DNA of 44,631 nt from Thermoguttaceae bacterium (GCA_025062105.1 JANXAQ010000009.1:1-44631), one strand, 5' to 3'. Positions 1 through 7,951 are shown, counted from the stretch's first letter. Notes: generated by a model not told the origin, from the letters alone. Made by a program: numbers and translations.

Positions 1-21
1 TCGGGATTTTGCAGAGGTTCC
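1..21 (-). repeat. A0: right end of a family A element cut by the window edge
   Basis: The bases ending GCAGAGGTTCC at 21 are a complete family A terminus. The sequence that follows (TTTATACTATTTGG) is the interior of another A element, so A0 appears to have inserted inside A1. The left half lies outside the window. Confidence 0.7.
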
Positions 22-179
22 TTTATACTATTTGGTTCGGTTCTTCTCAGGCCCAATATATAGGGTTGCTAGCACTGATAGCAACCAACATATAGTAGCT
101 CTTTGGGAAGAGCAAGCGATTGTCATCTGAACAATAGTTCCTAGAGTTCACTATATGTTCAGGATTTTGCAGAGGCTCC
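22..179 (-). mobile_element. A1: family A inverted-repeat element, interrupted by A0
   Basis: This is an A element lacking its left terminus because A0 splits it. It keeps the central palindromes (CCAATATAT, TTGCTAGCACTGATAGCAA) and the other terminus GCAGAGGCTCC at 169-179. The last base (C179) is also the G of the arsC TAG stop on the minus strand, so the element abuts that gene exactly. Confidence 0.8.
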
Positions 180-631
180 TACAATTTTTCTAACATCTTG
201 GGCAATTGTTCAATAAACGAGCGGATCTGGTCTCGGATCTGGCGATAGATGGCCATACGTTCCTCTTCGGTTCTGGCTAAGGCGGCAAGCCGCGGCGGAT
301 CCTCAAACCCCACATGCAACCGTTTGGCCTGGCCCGGAAACACCGGGCATTGCTCTTTGGCCTGATCACAGACGGTAATCACATAGTCGAAGTTCATTCC
401 TGCGAGTTCATGAACATGTTTTGATCGGTGGCCGGAAATATCCACCCCCACCTCAGCCATCACCCGGACGGCATCCGGATTGAGCTGTTGGGGTTCGATG
501 CCAGCCGAGTAGGCATCCAAAAGCTCTGGGTGCAACGCCTTGGCCCATCCTTCGGCCATTTGGCTTCGACACGAATTCCCCGTGCATAAGAAGAGCACTT
601 TGAGCTTTCGAAGCTCTTCAGAGACCACCAT
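179..631 (-). CDS. arsC: Arsenate reductase, thioredoxin-coupled (LMW-PTPase fold)
   Basis: This protein of about 150 residues reduces arsenate to arsenite in the cytoplasm. The phosphate-binding loop CTGNSCR (residues 16-22) is the CX5R motif of the low-molecular-weight tyrosine phosphatase fold. Two further cysteines in VCDQAKEQC (88 and 95) complete the Cys triad of thioredoxin-recycled ArsC enzymes, and FEDPPR carries the usual acid aspartate. I chose the ATG at 631 because AGGAGG sits five bases upstream; the GTG at 634 would be only two bases from it. No arsR, arsB or acr3 neighbour is visible, although the window edge is close. The TAG stop shares its last base with repeat A1. Function from motifs is secure; a plain protein-tyrosine phosphatase is unlikely given the extra cysteines. 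Confidence 0.93.
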   Translation of the reverse strand: MVVSEELRKLKVLFLCTGNSCRSQMAEGWAKALHPELLDAYSAGIEPQQLNPDAVRVMAEVGVDISGHRSKHVHELAGMNFDYVITVCDQAKEQCPVFPGQAKRLHVGFEDPPRLAALARTEEERMAIYRQIRDQIRSFIEQLPKMLEKL

Positions 632-747
632 CACTGCCTCCTAGGGGAAAAGCTTTCCGTAGAGTTGAAAGTATTCTCTCTGACAGAAGGGCACAGACAC
701 CGCGCACATCCAAGAACCGGAATCCCATGGGCGAAACCGGAGAGGGT

Positions 748-1497
748 TTATCGGCCTTCGCGCAATCGGTCCCCCAGGAAGTTATCCAGTTCCGGGATGG
801 CATAGATTTTCTGAATGGTTTGTTCCAGCGGATATTCTACCCGGCGAAACTGGATTCGATCCTCGTCGATGATCACGTAGCAGGCTCTGGGATCGCCGTC
901 GCGTGGTTGGCCAACCGAGCCCACGTTGATCATCAGCTTCTGCGGCCCCAAAGGATATTCATAATGAATGTCCTCGGGGCTGAAAAAGCGGAGATCTTCG
1001 GTAAACACGCCAGGCACATGAGTATGACCCTGGAAAACGTATTTGGGTACCAGAGCGAAGATTTTTTCCATTTTTCGGCGGTTGTAGATATCTTCAGGGA
1101 ATACATATTCGTTCAACGGATTTCTGGCCGATCCATGAACAAACAAAAAATCCCCTTCTTGATATTGGCGTGGTAATTCGCCCAGAAAGTCCCACCGGCG
1201 ATGCGCCTGTTGGAGGTTATCTCGGCAATTTTCCAATTGGGCACGAGTCCAGTAAATGGCTCGTTCCGCCCCGGTATTAAAACCTTCCGGATCAAATAGT
1301 GCGCCTTGATCGTGGTTGCCCAGCAGGCAAACCTTCCACTGCATGGCATAATCGATACATTCTCGGGGATTTGGACCATAGCCGACAATATCGCCCAGGC
1401 AGATGATCTCGGAGATGCCTTGGCTTTTAATGTCGGCCAAAACGCTTTCCAATCCTTCCAGATTACTATGAATGTCGCTGACAACGGCCACTCTCAC
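748..1497 (-). CDS. Calcineurin-like metallophosphatase (YfcE/MJ0936-type phosphodiesterase family)
   Basis: This 249-residue soluble protein carries the metal-binding motifs of the metallophosphoesterase superfamily in order: SDIHSN near the N-terminus, [13 protein letters not shown], and GHTHVP towards the C-terminus. Such proteins bind two metal ions and hydrolyse phosphodi- or monoesters; the substrate here cannot be read from sequence. The frame extends to a TTG at 1518, but an AGGGAAGG sequence lies nine bases before the GTG at 1497, and translation from there begins directly with the first beta strand ([10 protein letters not shown]). It follows arsC on the same strand after about 115 bases, with no clear functional link. 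Confidence 0.88.
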   Translation of the reverse strand: MRVAVVSDIHSNLEGLESVLADIKSQGISEIICLGDIVGYGPNPRECIDYAMQWKVCLLGNHDQGALFDPEGFNTGAERAIYWTRAQLENCRDNLQQAHRRWDFLGELPRQYQEGDFLFVHGSARNPLNEYVFPEDIYNRRKMEKIFALVPKYVFQGHTHVPGVFTEDLRFFSPEDIHYEYPLGPQKLMINVGSVGQPRDGDPRACYVIIDEDRIQFRRVEYPLEQTIQKIYAIPELDNFLGDRLREGR

Positions 1498-1856
1498 GCC
1501 GACAGACCTTCCCTGCAAAGCTAATAATTTGGTTTCAGCACCCTTACCCGGAAAAAGAGAAACTCTTTGTCAGTCTATGGTGGATTTAACCCTGGGTCAA
1601 GTACGAAGGTATCGGGCTTTAGGGGGTAGGGTTTGGTGGTCGTGGAAGAAATCGAGAAACTGGAGCATGTCTCCCCCATAATTGGTGGAATCCTAGTAAC
1701 CTAAACAGGTAGATTCTGCCTGTTTTCTTTCCGATACCCCCAAAGTAGGTATGGCTCTTACCTCTTCGGTAGGACTTAGGTACAGCGTTTGGCCCCTGAG
1801 GTACCCGCTTGCTCCTGGAACACATCTGCCTCCCCAAACATGTGCCCTTTCCAAGC

Positions 1857-2006
1857 CCGCCGTTTGCTATTTTTGCTACCTTATTTTGTGCAAGAAGTTA
1901 CGACGAGCCGCCCCGTTATTCATGCAATTTCCTAACTCCGATAATTGCAGGGAGATAGAACTCCTCCACTTCGGTCCAAGGTTAAAAAATGGCAAAACTC
2001 GAATTG
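1857..2006 (+). repeat. B0: degenerate family B element
   Basis: Recognisable by TTTGCTATTTTTGCTACC at the left, the internal CCTAACTCC...block, and AAAATGGCAAAACTCGA at the right. Both ends have decayed relative to GCTCGACTTTTGCC, so this is an old copy. Confidence 0.6.
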
Positions 2007-2226
2007 AGAAGTGCGCTTTTATGGGGTTAACTTACTGTGGAACCGGCTTTGGCTTCAGCGGCTGCCAGCTGGCCCTTTCGGATGCCTTTCAGCCTAAGCC
2101 GATGGAAGCCCATAGGTTAGAGGAGCATTTTGGAAAGGTCTTCCGCCTGAGTTTAGAACTGGGAAATGGACGCCAGGAATAGGCAGCTGGTTAGACTGGC
2201 TCAATAGCCTATCCTGCTAAAGAGTA

Positions 2227-2428
2227 GGAACCTTTACATACTCCTGAATATATCATCCTGAATATATCGTGAATATCATGAACTTTCGATCCGGTAGGCC
2301 TCATCTGCCTCCTTCGGAACACCTGCTATATGCAGGGTGCTAGGCGTGCTGCGGACTAATATATTGTGTCTGACGCAGAGCGAGCCAAAATGGTATAAAA
2401 ATATCTCTCTCGAATTATGCAGAGGTCC
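2227..2428 (+). mobile_element. A2: family A element
   Basis: It starts GGAACCTTTACATACTCC and ends TTATGCAGAGGTCC. The interior has the family core TGAACTTTCGAT, TATATGCAGG and AAAATGGTATAAAAATATC. A short internal duplication of ATCCTGAATATAT makes it slightly long. No target duplication is preserved. Confidence 0.8.
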
Positions 2429-2595
2429 CGGTAATTTTCAGAAAGTGCTCAAAAACATCTATGCCTAACAAAAGGACTGCCATAGGGGGGATATCTTTAT
2501 ACCAGGTTGGTGGGGTTTTTCGCCGGTTTTAGTGGGTTTAGGTCTCTCTGGGGAAAGGGTTTCCAAAGAGTCTGCCCCTAACAAAATGAAAATCT

Positions 2596-2779
2596 GGAAC
2601 CTCTGCATCATTTAAAGGATATATTTTTTTACCATTCTGGCCCCCTTCACCCTAATATATAGTGCTGCTAAGCACTGGTAGCACTCTACATCTAGTAGGT
2701 CTTGGAATCGGGCAGACAAAATCCTACCAAATCGAAAGTTACTGAAGTTCACTATAAGTTCAGGATTTAGCAAAGGTCC
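2596..2779 (-). mobile_element. A3: family A element
   Basis: It begins GGAACCTCTGCATCATTT and ends AGGATTTAGCAAAGGTCC, i.e. the element read from its right side. The termini have point changes and no intact target duplication is visible, so it is an older copy. Confidence 0.78.
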
Positions 2780-2921
2780 AGATCTAGATGGTTTTCAGGT
2801 GTTTTCTGTTGCCTCGAAGCAATAGCTGCCTCGAAGCAATAGTAGGAAACCTCGTTGTGTTAGAAGCTCTTCGTGGTTATCTACTCAGTGGAGGTAGAGG
2901 GAGAAAGAGGTGGTTTGGTTT

Positions 2922-3779
2922 CTACCGGCTCAGCTGGTTGGCATGAGGGGTTACTTGGTCAATATTTGGAGTAACATCGGCGTCGGCTTGTTTGGTAACC
3001 CAAGCCAAGGCTCCCAAGACCAACGGGTGGAAGTATTCTTTATTGGTCCAGATGTCTTCCCGATGGCCCAGGCTGGTGTAGAAGACCCGGCCTTTACCAT
3101 GCATCCGGGCCCAGGTGGCCGGAAATGGCGGACGCTGGTACATCGGACCTTCCATGCCTTCGGTCTGTTGCACCAGAATCACATGGAGGTCTTTTGCAAA
3201 CTTATACAAGGCATACCATTCTTCGAATAGGGAAAATTCTTTGCCCAGTTTGTAGGCTCCTGGGAACTTAGGAGAAACCACGCGAAGGGTAGCCTTTTGC
3301 TGGGCACCGTGACTGATGAACTCGCCGCCCAGCATGGCAATAAATGGATCCACTTTATCTTTCGGGGTTCGGAAGGTGTCGGTGGCCGAGTGGAAGCCGA
3401 TCACCCCGCCGCCAGCAGCCACCCAGTCCAAAAACCGCTGTTTGCCCTTCGGAGTCATCGGATTTTCTTTGGCCTGGGTGAGGTTGCCAGAAGTATAAAG
3501 ACCAATAGCGGCATACTGATCCAGATCACCGTCAAACACACCGCCGTCCTGCGTACAGACCACCTCGTAGCCGTGCTGCTGGCCTAGTTCCATAAGGACC
3601 TTTTCCGAAAAGGCCAACTCGCCATTTTTGCGGGTAACCGGGCCATGCCGGAATCCGGCGCTTTGGGTGTAGTAGAGCACCTTCGGTTTTTTCCCTTCGG
3701 CAGCTCGGATCCAACCAAAAGGAAACGAAGACACACACACGAACCCGGCCGACAACTTCAACATTTCACGTCGTTTCAT
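2922..3779 (-). CDS. Secreted ThuA-domain protein (first of two)
   Basis: This 285-residue protein begins with KRREMLKLSAG followed by a hydrophobic stretch, matching a twin-arginine export signal, so the product is probably periplasmic or cell-surface. The rest is a ThuA-like fold (class I glutamine-amidotransferase-like): VLYYTQSAGFRHG starts the domain near residue 30, GGGVIGFHSATD lies near 125, and a conserved C-terminal block GPMYQRPPFPATWAR precedes SLGHREDIW. ThuA proteins are linked to trehalose and other sugar use in some bacteria and are abundant in planctomycetes; the reaction is not established. The ATG at 3779 is preferred over an upstream frame extension to 3815 because GGAGG lies eight bases upstream. 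It is a paralogue of the protein at 4750-5679. Confidence 0.85.
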   Translation of the reverse strand: MKRREMLKLSAGFVCVSSFPFGWIRAAEGKKPKVLYYTQSAGFRHGPVTRKNGELAFSEKVLMELGQQHGYEVVCTQDGGVFDGDLDQYAAIGLYTSGNLTQAKENPMTPKGKQRFLDWVAAGGGVIGFHSATDTFRTPKDKVDPFIAMLGGEFISHGAQQKATLRVVSPKFPGAYKLGKEFSLFEEWYALYKFAKDLHVILVQQTEGMEGPMYQRPPFPATWARMHGKGRVFYTSLGHREDIWTNKEYFHPLVLGALAWVTKQADADVTPNIDQVTPHANQLSR

Positions 3780-3947
3780 GGCAGCAACCTCCAAATAAAA
3801 AGGAAAACATCTCATCGGAAAGAAAACGATTCTTGTGCTCTTCCCTCTCCCAGTGGGGAGTGTGAGGTAGACAACCCATGAGGCTTCCGAGGCAGAGCAG
3901 AAAGAAGCCCAATACTTTTATGGTTAATACTGGTATGGTTTAATACT

Positions 3948-4137
3948 GGAAGGTCTGCAAAATCCTGAACATATAGTGAACTATATGAACTTTCGATTTG
4001 GTGGGCTTTCACTCCTGCCATTTAAACACTTACGCTCTGTAGGTTCCTCCCAGTGCTAGCTGCCCAATATATTGGCCAGTCCTGGAAGGAACCAAAATGG
4101 TATAAAAATATTTCCTTCGAATTATATAGTGGCTCCT
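3948..4137 (+). mobile_element. A4: family A element
   Basis: It starts GGAAGGTCTGCAAAATCC and ends in a decayed terminus (ATATAGTGGCTCC). Flanks TACT and TACA agree at three of four bases, compatible with an old 4-bp target duplication. Confidence 0.77.
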
Positions 4138-4141
4138 ACAA

Positions 4142-4181
4142 GGAAGCTGGATCCCTGTTTGCGCAGGGATGGACAGCTTCG
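4142..4181. repeat. H-type short palindrome
   Basis: GAAGCTGGATCCCTG and CAGGGATGGACAGCTTC pair around TTTGCG. Similar palindromes with GGATTCCTGCTTGCGCGGG cores occur near 14903 and 15107 and inside E1 and E2, so this is a REP-like dispersed sequence. Confidence 0.6.
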
Positions 4182-4196
4182 AACACTCGGCCCTAA

Positions 4197-4353
4197 GAGG
4201 GAGTCCTGAAATTGGAATTTGGGCGGTTTCCAATGGGTTTCGGCCGACCGGCTCTTCCCCTCCCCCTCCTTAAAAACAGGGATTTTGGGGATTCTGGGGC
4301 ATTGAGGAAGGAGGCCTCCTTTGATCATAGAAAATGTTTTTTAGGACAGCCTC
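4197..4353 (+). mobile_element. C1: family C inverted-repeat element
   Basis: Termini are GAGGGAGTCCTGAAATT and TTTTTAGGACAGCCTC. It is flanked by TAA at 4194-4196 and TAA at 4354-4356, a 3-bp target duplication. The interior (GGGCGGTTTCCAATGGGTTT, GGCCGACCGG) matches C2 and, inverted, C3 and C4. Confidence 0.85.
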
Positions 4354-4356
4354 TAA

Positions 4357-4505
4357 GCTCAACTTTTGCCATTTTTGTAACTTCTTTTATTTCAAGGAGT
4401 TAGGCTTTGAGGACTCTTTGTTCACTAAATTTCCTAACTGCAATATTTTCAAGCAGTTAGAACATTCCACACAGGCGACACCCTGGAAAATGGCAAAAGT
4501 CGAGC
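4357..4505 (+). mobile_element. B1: family B inverted-repeat element
   Basis: Termini are GCTCAACTTTTGCCATTTTT and AAAATGGCAAAAGTCGAGC. It is flanked by TAA (4354-4356, shared with C1) and TAA (4506-4508). Inside are the two family hairpins built from GGAGTTAG-like arms. Confidence 0.87.
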
Positions 4506-4508
4506 TAA

Positions 4509-4661
4509 GGTTCTCAACTTTTGCCATTTTAGCCCTTCTGCCGGAAGGGGAAAACTGTAACTGCATGTAACTATTGGACTTATGAAATTATGTGAACAAA
4601 AGGAAGTCTCGTCGTAGCTACTGGAGACAAAAGGACTCAAGGAAAATTGGCAAAAGTCGAG
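4509..4661 (-). mobile_element. B2: family B element chained to B1
   Basis: It runs from GGTTCTCAACTTTTGCC to GGCAAAAGTCGAG and is bounded by TAA at 4506-4508 and TAA at 4662-4664. It lies in the opposite orientation to B1, so the pair is not a simple tandem duplication. Confidence 0.82.
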
Positions 4662-4743
4662 TAAGGTTGGGATAGCTGGCAGTAAGGTTGGGAGATGTGG
4701 CGGTAAGGGTGCTCCGGTGGTAGTCAGGTGATGGTAGTCGGCG
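4661..4743. repeat. Degenerate 21-bp tandem repeat, four units
   Basis: Four units begin GTAAGGTTGGGA (4661), GTAAGGTTGGGA (4682), GTAAGGGTGCTC (4703) and GTCAGGTGATGG (4723), spaced 21, 21 and 20 bases, each ending in a GGC/GGTA-like block. The array lies between element B2 and the stop codon of the second ThuA gene. Confidence 0.65.
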
Positions 4744-4749
4744 GTAAGA

Positions 4750-5679
4750 TTACGTTTTTGGCGGTTCGGCCTGAGGGGTAACCGCACGGATGTTGGGGGT
4801 AATGTCGGCCTCAGCGCGGCCTAAGGCCCACAGAATGCCTCCTAGTAGGATACTCTGGAACTGGGGACTTTCCCAGAGGTCCTCTCGGTGTCCAAGGCTA
4901 GTGAAGAAGACTCGGCCTTTACCGTGCAGTCGGGCCCAAGTAGCCGGGAACGGAGGACGCTGATACATCGGGCCTTTCATCCCCTCGGTCTCTTGCACTA
5001 GGATGACATGCAAATCCGGGGCAAAGCAATGCAGGGCGTACCACTCTTCCATGATGGTCATTTTTTCTGGTAGCCCCGCTATTCCCGGGAACTTTGGCGA
5101 AACTGTGCGAAGCGTAGCTTTTTGCTCCTCCCCGTGGGAAAGGAACTCACCACCGAGCATCTGCAGGAATGGATGCAGCGGTTGGTCGGGTTTTCGGGGC
5201 CCCATGTAGCAAGCCGAGTGCAGCCCAACAACGCCTTTGCCATTCTCAACAGCTGATAGAAGCTTCTTCATACCCTCTTGGGTCATCGGTGGGGCTTTGT
5301 CGATGCTTTCGGGCAAGGTGGGATCATTGCAATGGTAGAAGCAGAAAAGGTCGAACTCTTCTAGATTGCCGTCGAAGATGCGGCCATCTTTCGTGCTTAC
5401 CAGCTCGAAGCCGTACTGTTGGCCAAGCCGGTCCAAAATCTTATCCGAAAAACTCTTGCCGTCGGGCCCCACTTTGACCGGCGAATGCTCAAAACCTACG
5501 CTTCGTGTAAAGTAGAGCACTTTAGCTTTTCTAGTCGGCGGCGTCCCGGTTTGGAGGCCTGTCAGGGGCGTCGGTTCTGCCGCTGCCACCGTTTTCTGGA
5601 CGCCGAGCCGCCGACCTACCTCCCAGAGACCCATTGCTCCCATACCTAGGGAACGGAGAAAATCTCGACGTTTCATCAT
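4750..5679 (-). CDS. Secreted ThuA-domain protein (second of two)
   Basis: This 309-residue paralogue of the neighbouring ThuA protein starts with a twin-arginine-like signal (MKRRDFLRSLGMGAMGL). The domain carries VLYFTRSVGFEHSPV, GKGVVGLHSACYMG and the block GPMYQRPPFPATWAR...SLGHREDLW, which is almost identical to the first copy. The open frame continues upstream to 5961, where it would begin MAKVEL; that stretch is the terminal repeat of element B3 plus spacer, not protein. AAGGAG lies four bases before the ATG at 5679 and seven before the ATG at 5676; either may be used. The two genes are separated by about 970 bases of inserted repeats, so a former tandem pair may have been spread apart. 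The substrate is unknown. Confidence 0.84.
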   Translation of the reverse strand: MMKRRDFLRSLGMGAMGLWEVGRRLGVQKTVAAAEPTPLTGLQTGTPPTRKAKVLYFTRSVGFEHSPVKVGPDGKSFSDKILDRLGQQYGFELVSTKDGRIFDGNLEEFDLFCFYHCNDPTLPESIDKAPPMTQEGMKKLLSAVENGKGVVGLHSACYMGPRKPDQPLHPFLQMLGGEFLSHGEEQKATLRTVSPKFPGIAGLPEKMTIMEEWYALHCFAPDLHVILVQETEGMKGPMYQRPPFPATWARLHGKGRVFFTSLGHREDLWESPQFQSILLGGILWALGRAEADITPNIRAVTPQAEPPKT

Positions 5680-5944
5680 GCTGCTCCTTAAGTTACGAGA
5701 GGGAGAAAAATGATGGTACTCGGTCCAGGAGAATACCGCTGAACTAACGGTGTACTGGACTAGCGGCTCTCCTGCCAGGCGGGGAGATACCGAGCTTACC
5801 TGTGCTTGTTCCTCTGGGGTGGACTTAAAAGAGGCTTTAGGCAAGGTTCTTTCTTTAGATGATACCCCGCCTCTTAGAGAAAACCAGCCCCCAAGAGTCA
5901 TTTTCTTTCCTGTGGCCGGATCGTTTTCGGAGGATGTTATATGG

Positions 5945-6095
5945 AGCTCGACTTTTGCCATTTTTTCTTAACTCCTTGTGTTTCCAGGAGTTAGGGTGAA
6001 GGGTGCCTTTGTTCATACAATTTCCTAACTCCAATATTCATAAGGAGTTAGAGCATTCCTCTTCCGGGCGGAAGCCAAAAATGGCAAAAGTCGAG
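5945..6095 (+). mobile_element. B3: family B element upstream of the second ThuA gene
   Basis: Termini are GCTCGACTTTTGCC and AAAATGGCAAAAGTCGAG. Internal arms CTAACTCC and GGAGTTAG form two hairpins, and TTCCGGGCGGAA forms a third. The flanking triplets no longer match. Confidence 0.82.
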
Positions 6096-6099
6096 ATAC

Positions 6100-6238
6100 A
6101 GAGTGGAGTTTTGCCAATTTTCCTCCTTTGCTCTTTGAAACGGATGCATCAGCCTCAGTCGTACATGTAATTTCCTAAGTCTAAAGTTCACAGAGAGTTA
6201 GAGCGTAGACCATTTGGGACAGGCTTAAAAATGCCAAC
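6100..6238 (+). repeat. B4: decayed family B element
   Basis: It is recognisable from GGAGTTTTGCCAATTTTCC, TAATTTCCTAAGTC and GAGAGTTAGAGCG, ending AAAAATGCCAA. Both termini are damaged. Confidence 0.5.
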
Positions 6239-6439
6239 AGATATAGAGATTCCGTTGCCCCTGATGGGTTGAACCAGCAAGGCTCACGGGATCTTGAGGC
6301 CGCAGAGAGAAAGAGAGTCCGTGGGGAAGAGGGATTTTCCCGGGCCTTTTTCGTTTTTTGAAAGAGCTTCTTGGTTTGGCATGGGGATTGCAATTTTGTA
6401 AAAACTGATTCCCATCCAATGCGGAGGGGCCTGACTGGT

Positions 6440-6470
6440 AAGGAGTAATAGGATTAAGGAGTAATAGGAC
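6440..6470 (+). promoter_or_regulatory. Duplicated ribosome-binding site before the ABC ATPase
   Basis: TAAGGAGTAATAGGA occurs twice in a row. The second AAGGAG is nine bases from the ATG at 6471 and would serve translation; the first is a near-perfect direct copy 15 bases upstream. Confidence 0.6.
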
Positions 6471-7253
6471 ATGGTTTCTAGCATTTCGATTTTAGGAGGC
6501 CGAGGTAAAGACGGTCGGCCCGACGCTGTGCGACGGATTGATTTTCAGATGGGGCAGGTTGTAAGTATCGTCGGCCCCACCGGATCGGGCAAAACCACAC
6601 TGATCAACGATATCGAACTGTTTGCCCATCAAGACACGCCTACTGGACGGACCATTCTGCTCAATGGGCAACCTGTTCCTAAGGAGTTTCGATATAATCC
6701 GGCCTATAACCCGATCGCCCTGATCACGCAACATACCACGTTCCTTTCCGATTTGCCGGTAGGCGAATTTCTTGCGGCTCACTGTCGGGTCCGGAGCCGC
6801 AACGGGGATCGGCTCGATTTGATTTCCCAAGCCTTGGAGTTCGCCAACCAATTGACTGGTGAGCCCATCGAGCCGACCTATCGGATGACGGAACTGTCCG
6901 GCGGTCAAACCCGTGCGCTATTGATCGCCGACGCTGCCGTCATCTGCAGCACGCCGGTCGTTCTCTTGGATGAAGTAGAAAACGCTGGGATCCATCGAGC
7001 ACGGGCCATCCAGCTTCTACGTCAACATCGAAAAATCTTCATCTTTGTTACTCACGATCCATGGATCGCTTTACTCAGCGATTTTCGGATTGTCATGCAA
7101 GCTGGGCGGATCTTCCGAGTGCTTTCGACTAGTGAGGAAGAACGAGCCCTGTCAGTGCATGTGTATCAGCTGGACGATGTGCTTTGCCGACTTAGAGAAA
7201 AACTTCGCCAAGGTGAACGTCTGAGTGCAAAAGAACTTCAGGAGGTAGCATGA
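6471..7253 (+). CDS. ABC-type ATPase of a three-gene cofactor-like cluster
   Basis: This 260-residue soluble ATPase has a full ABC nucleotide-binding domain: Walker A GPTGSGKT (35-42), Q-loop Gln 87, signature LSGGQ (142-146), Walker B VVLLDE (163-168) and switch His 195. It has no membrane segment, and no permease gene lies nearby. Its ATGA overlap with the GTPase gene indicates translational coupling. The last 40 residues (DDVLCRLREKLRQGERLSAKEL) look helical and are outside the core fold. In context it may be a soluble ABC ATPase that drives assembly or insertion of a metal centre rather than transport; that role is inference. An ordinary importer ATPase whose permease lies elsewhere cannot be excluded. 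Confidence 0.85.
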   Translation: MVSSISILGGRGKDGRPDAVRRIDFQMGQVVSIVGPTGSGKTTLINDIELFAHQDTPTGRTILLNGQPVPKEFRYNPAYNPIALITQHTTFLSDLPVGEFLAAHCRVRSRNGDRLDLISQALEFANQLTGEPIEPTYRMTELSGGQTRALLIADAAVICSTPVVLLDEVENAGIHRARAIQLLRQHRKIFIFVTHDPWIALLSDFRIVMQAGRIFRVLSTSEEERALSVHVYQLDDVLCRLREKLRQGERLSAKELQEVA

Positions 7254-7951
7254 AACTGATCATTTGTGCTGGTCCAGCCACCACCGGGAAAACCTCGGTA
7301 CTTCGGCATATCATTCGCAAACTCTTGGCTGCTGGAAAACGCCCCGCTTATCTGAAGCTGGACGTCCAATTTGCCGAGGAAGACCAGTTGCTGGCCAAGG
7401 AGTTTGGTATTCCGACGAAAAAAGTCTATACCGGCGAACTCTGTCCGGACCATTGTCATGTCATGGTACTGGGTGACGCCCTGCGATGGGCCGATCGAGT
7501 CGGAACGGACATCCTGCTGGTGGAAACTGCCGGGCTTTGTCTGCGATGTTCGCCCTATGTCAACGGCGGGTTAGGCCTAGTCGTCCTGGAAGCCACTAGC
7601 GGGATGAATTTACCCTTAAAAGTCGGTCCTATGCTTTCGTTGGCGGATACAGCGGTGGTAACCAAGATCGACCGAGTCTCCCAGGCCGAGCGGGAGGTTT
7701 TTCGCTCTCGGATTCAAGACGCTGCCCCTCAGGTGCTTGTCCGGGAGGTGAACGCTTTGCATGGCATCGGTATCGATCCGCTGGTAGCCCAAGCGTTGGA
7801 CTCACCTGATGTGGTCGAACCCTTACTGTTGCGGGGCAATCCGCCCGTAGGGACCTGCACGATCTGTGTGGGTCGACGGGAGATCGGCTGGCAAGCCCAC
7901 TTCGGCGTTGTGCGTCCTCTAGAAAACCAGACGTTTTACCGTGGCGAATAG
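7250..7951 (+). CDS. SIMIBI-class GTPase (HypB/CobW-like) with cysteine pairs
   Basis: This 233-residue protein has a P-loop GPATTGKT (8-15), the switch motif ETAG (92-95) and the guanine-specificity motif TKID (138-141), as in HypB, UreG and CobW metallochaperones. Three cysteine pairs are visible: CPDHC (65-69), CLRC (97-100, directly after ETAG where CobW proteins often carry a metal-binding cysteine motif) and CTIC (203-206). This suggests metal or cluster binding coupled to GTP hydrolysis. The start ATG lies inside the end of the ABC ATPase gene (ATGA overlap). No hydrogenase, urease or cobalamin gene is in the window, so the client is unknown. Family placement is firm; function is inference. 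Confidence 0.87.
   Translation: MKLIICAGPATTGKTSVLRHIIRKLLAAGKRPAYLKLDVQFAEEDQLLAKEFGIPTKKVYTGELCPDHCHVMVLGDALRWADRVGTDILLVETAGLCLRCSPYVNGGLGLVVLEATSGMNLPLKVGPMLSLADTAVVTKIDRVSQAEREVFRSRIQDAAPQVLVREVNALHGIGIDPLVAQALDSPDVVEPLLLRGNPPVGTCTICVGRREIGWQAHFGVVRPLENQTFYRGE

Larger units (their letters stand above)
1498..2921. other. Long gene-free spacer filled with repeats
   Basis: About 1.4 kb without a convincing gene. It holds a degenerate B element (about 1857-2006) and two A elements (2227-2428 and 2596-2779). A stretch around 2465-2580 resembles the interior of family G. Open frames here run through the repeats and show no recognisable protein. Confidence 0.75.
3780..4749. other. Repeat-filled spacer between the two ThuA genes
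   Basis: This gap holds A4, a short H palindrome, the C1-B1-B2 chain and a 21-bp tandem repeat, each listed separately. No coding sequence is supported. Confidence 0.8.

Noticed and set aside
1751-2182. 143-residue reading frame
   Set aside because: It crosses the degenerate B0 repeat and resembles no protein.
4750-5961. 403-residue version of the second ThuA protein beginning MAKVEL
   Set aside because: The first 94 residues translate element B3 and spacer, there is no ribosome-binding site at 5961, and a good site precedes the ATG at 5676-5679 with a twin-arginine signal.
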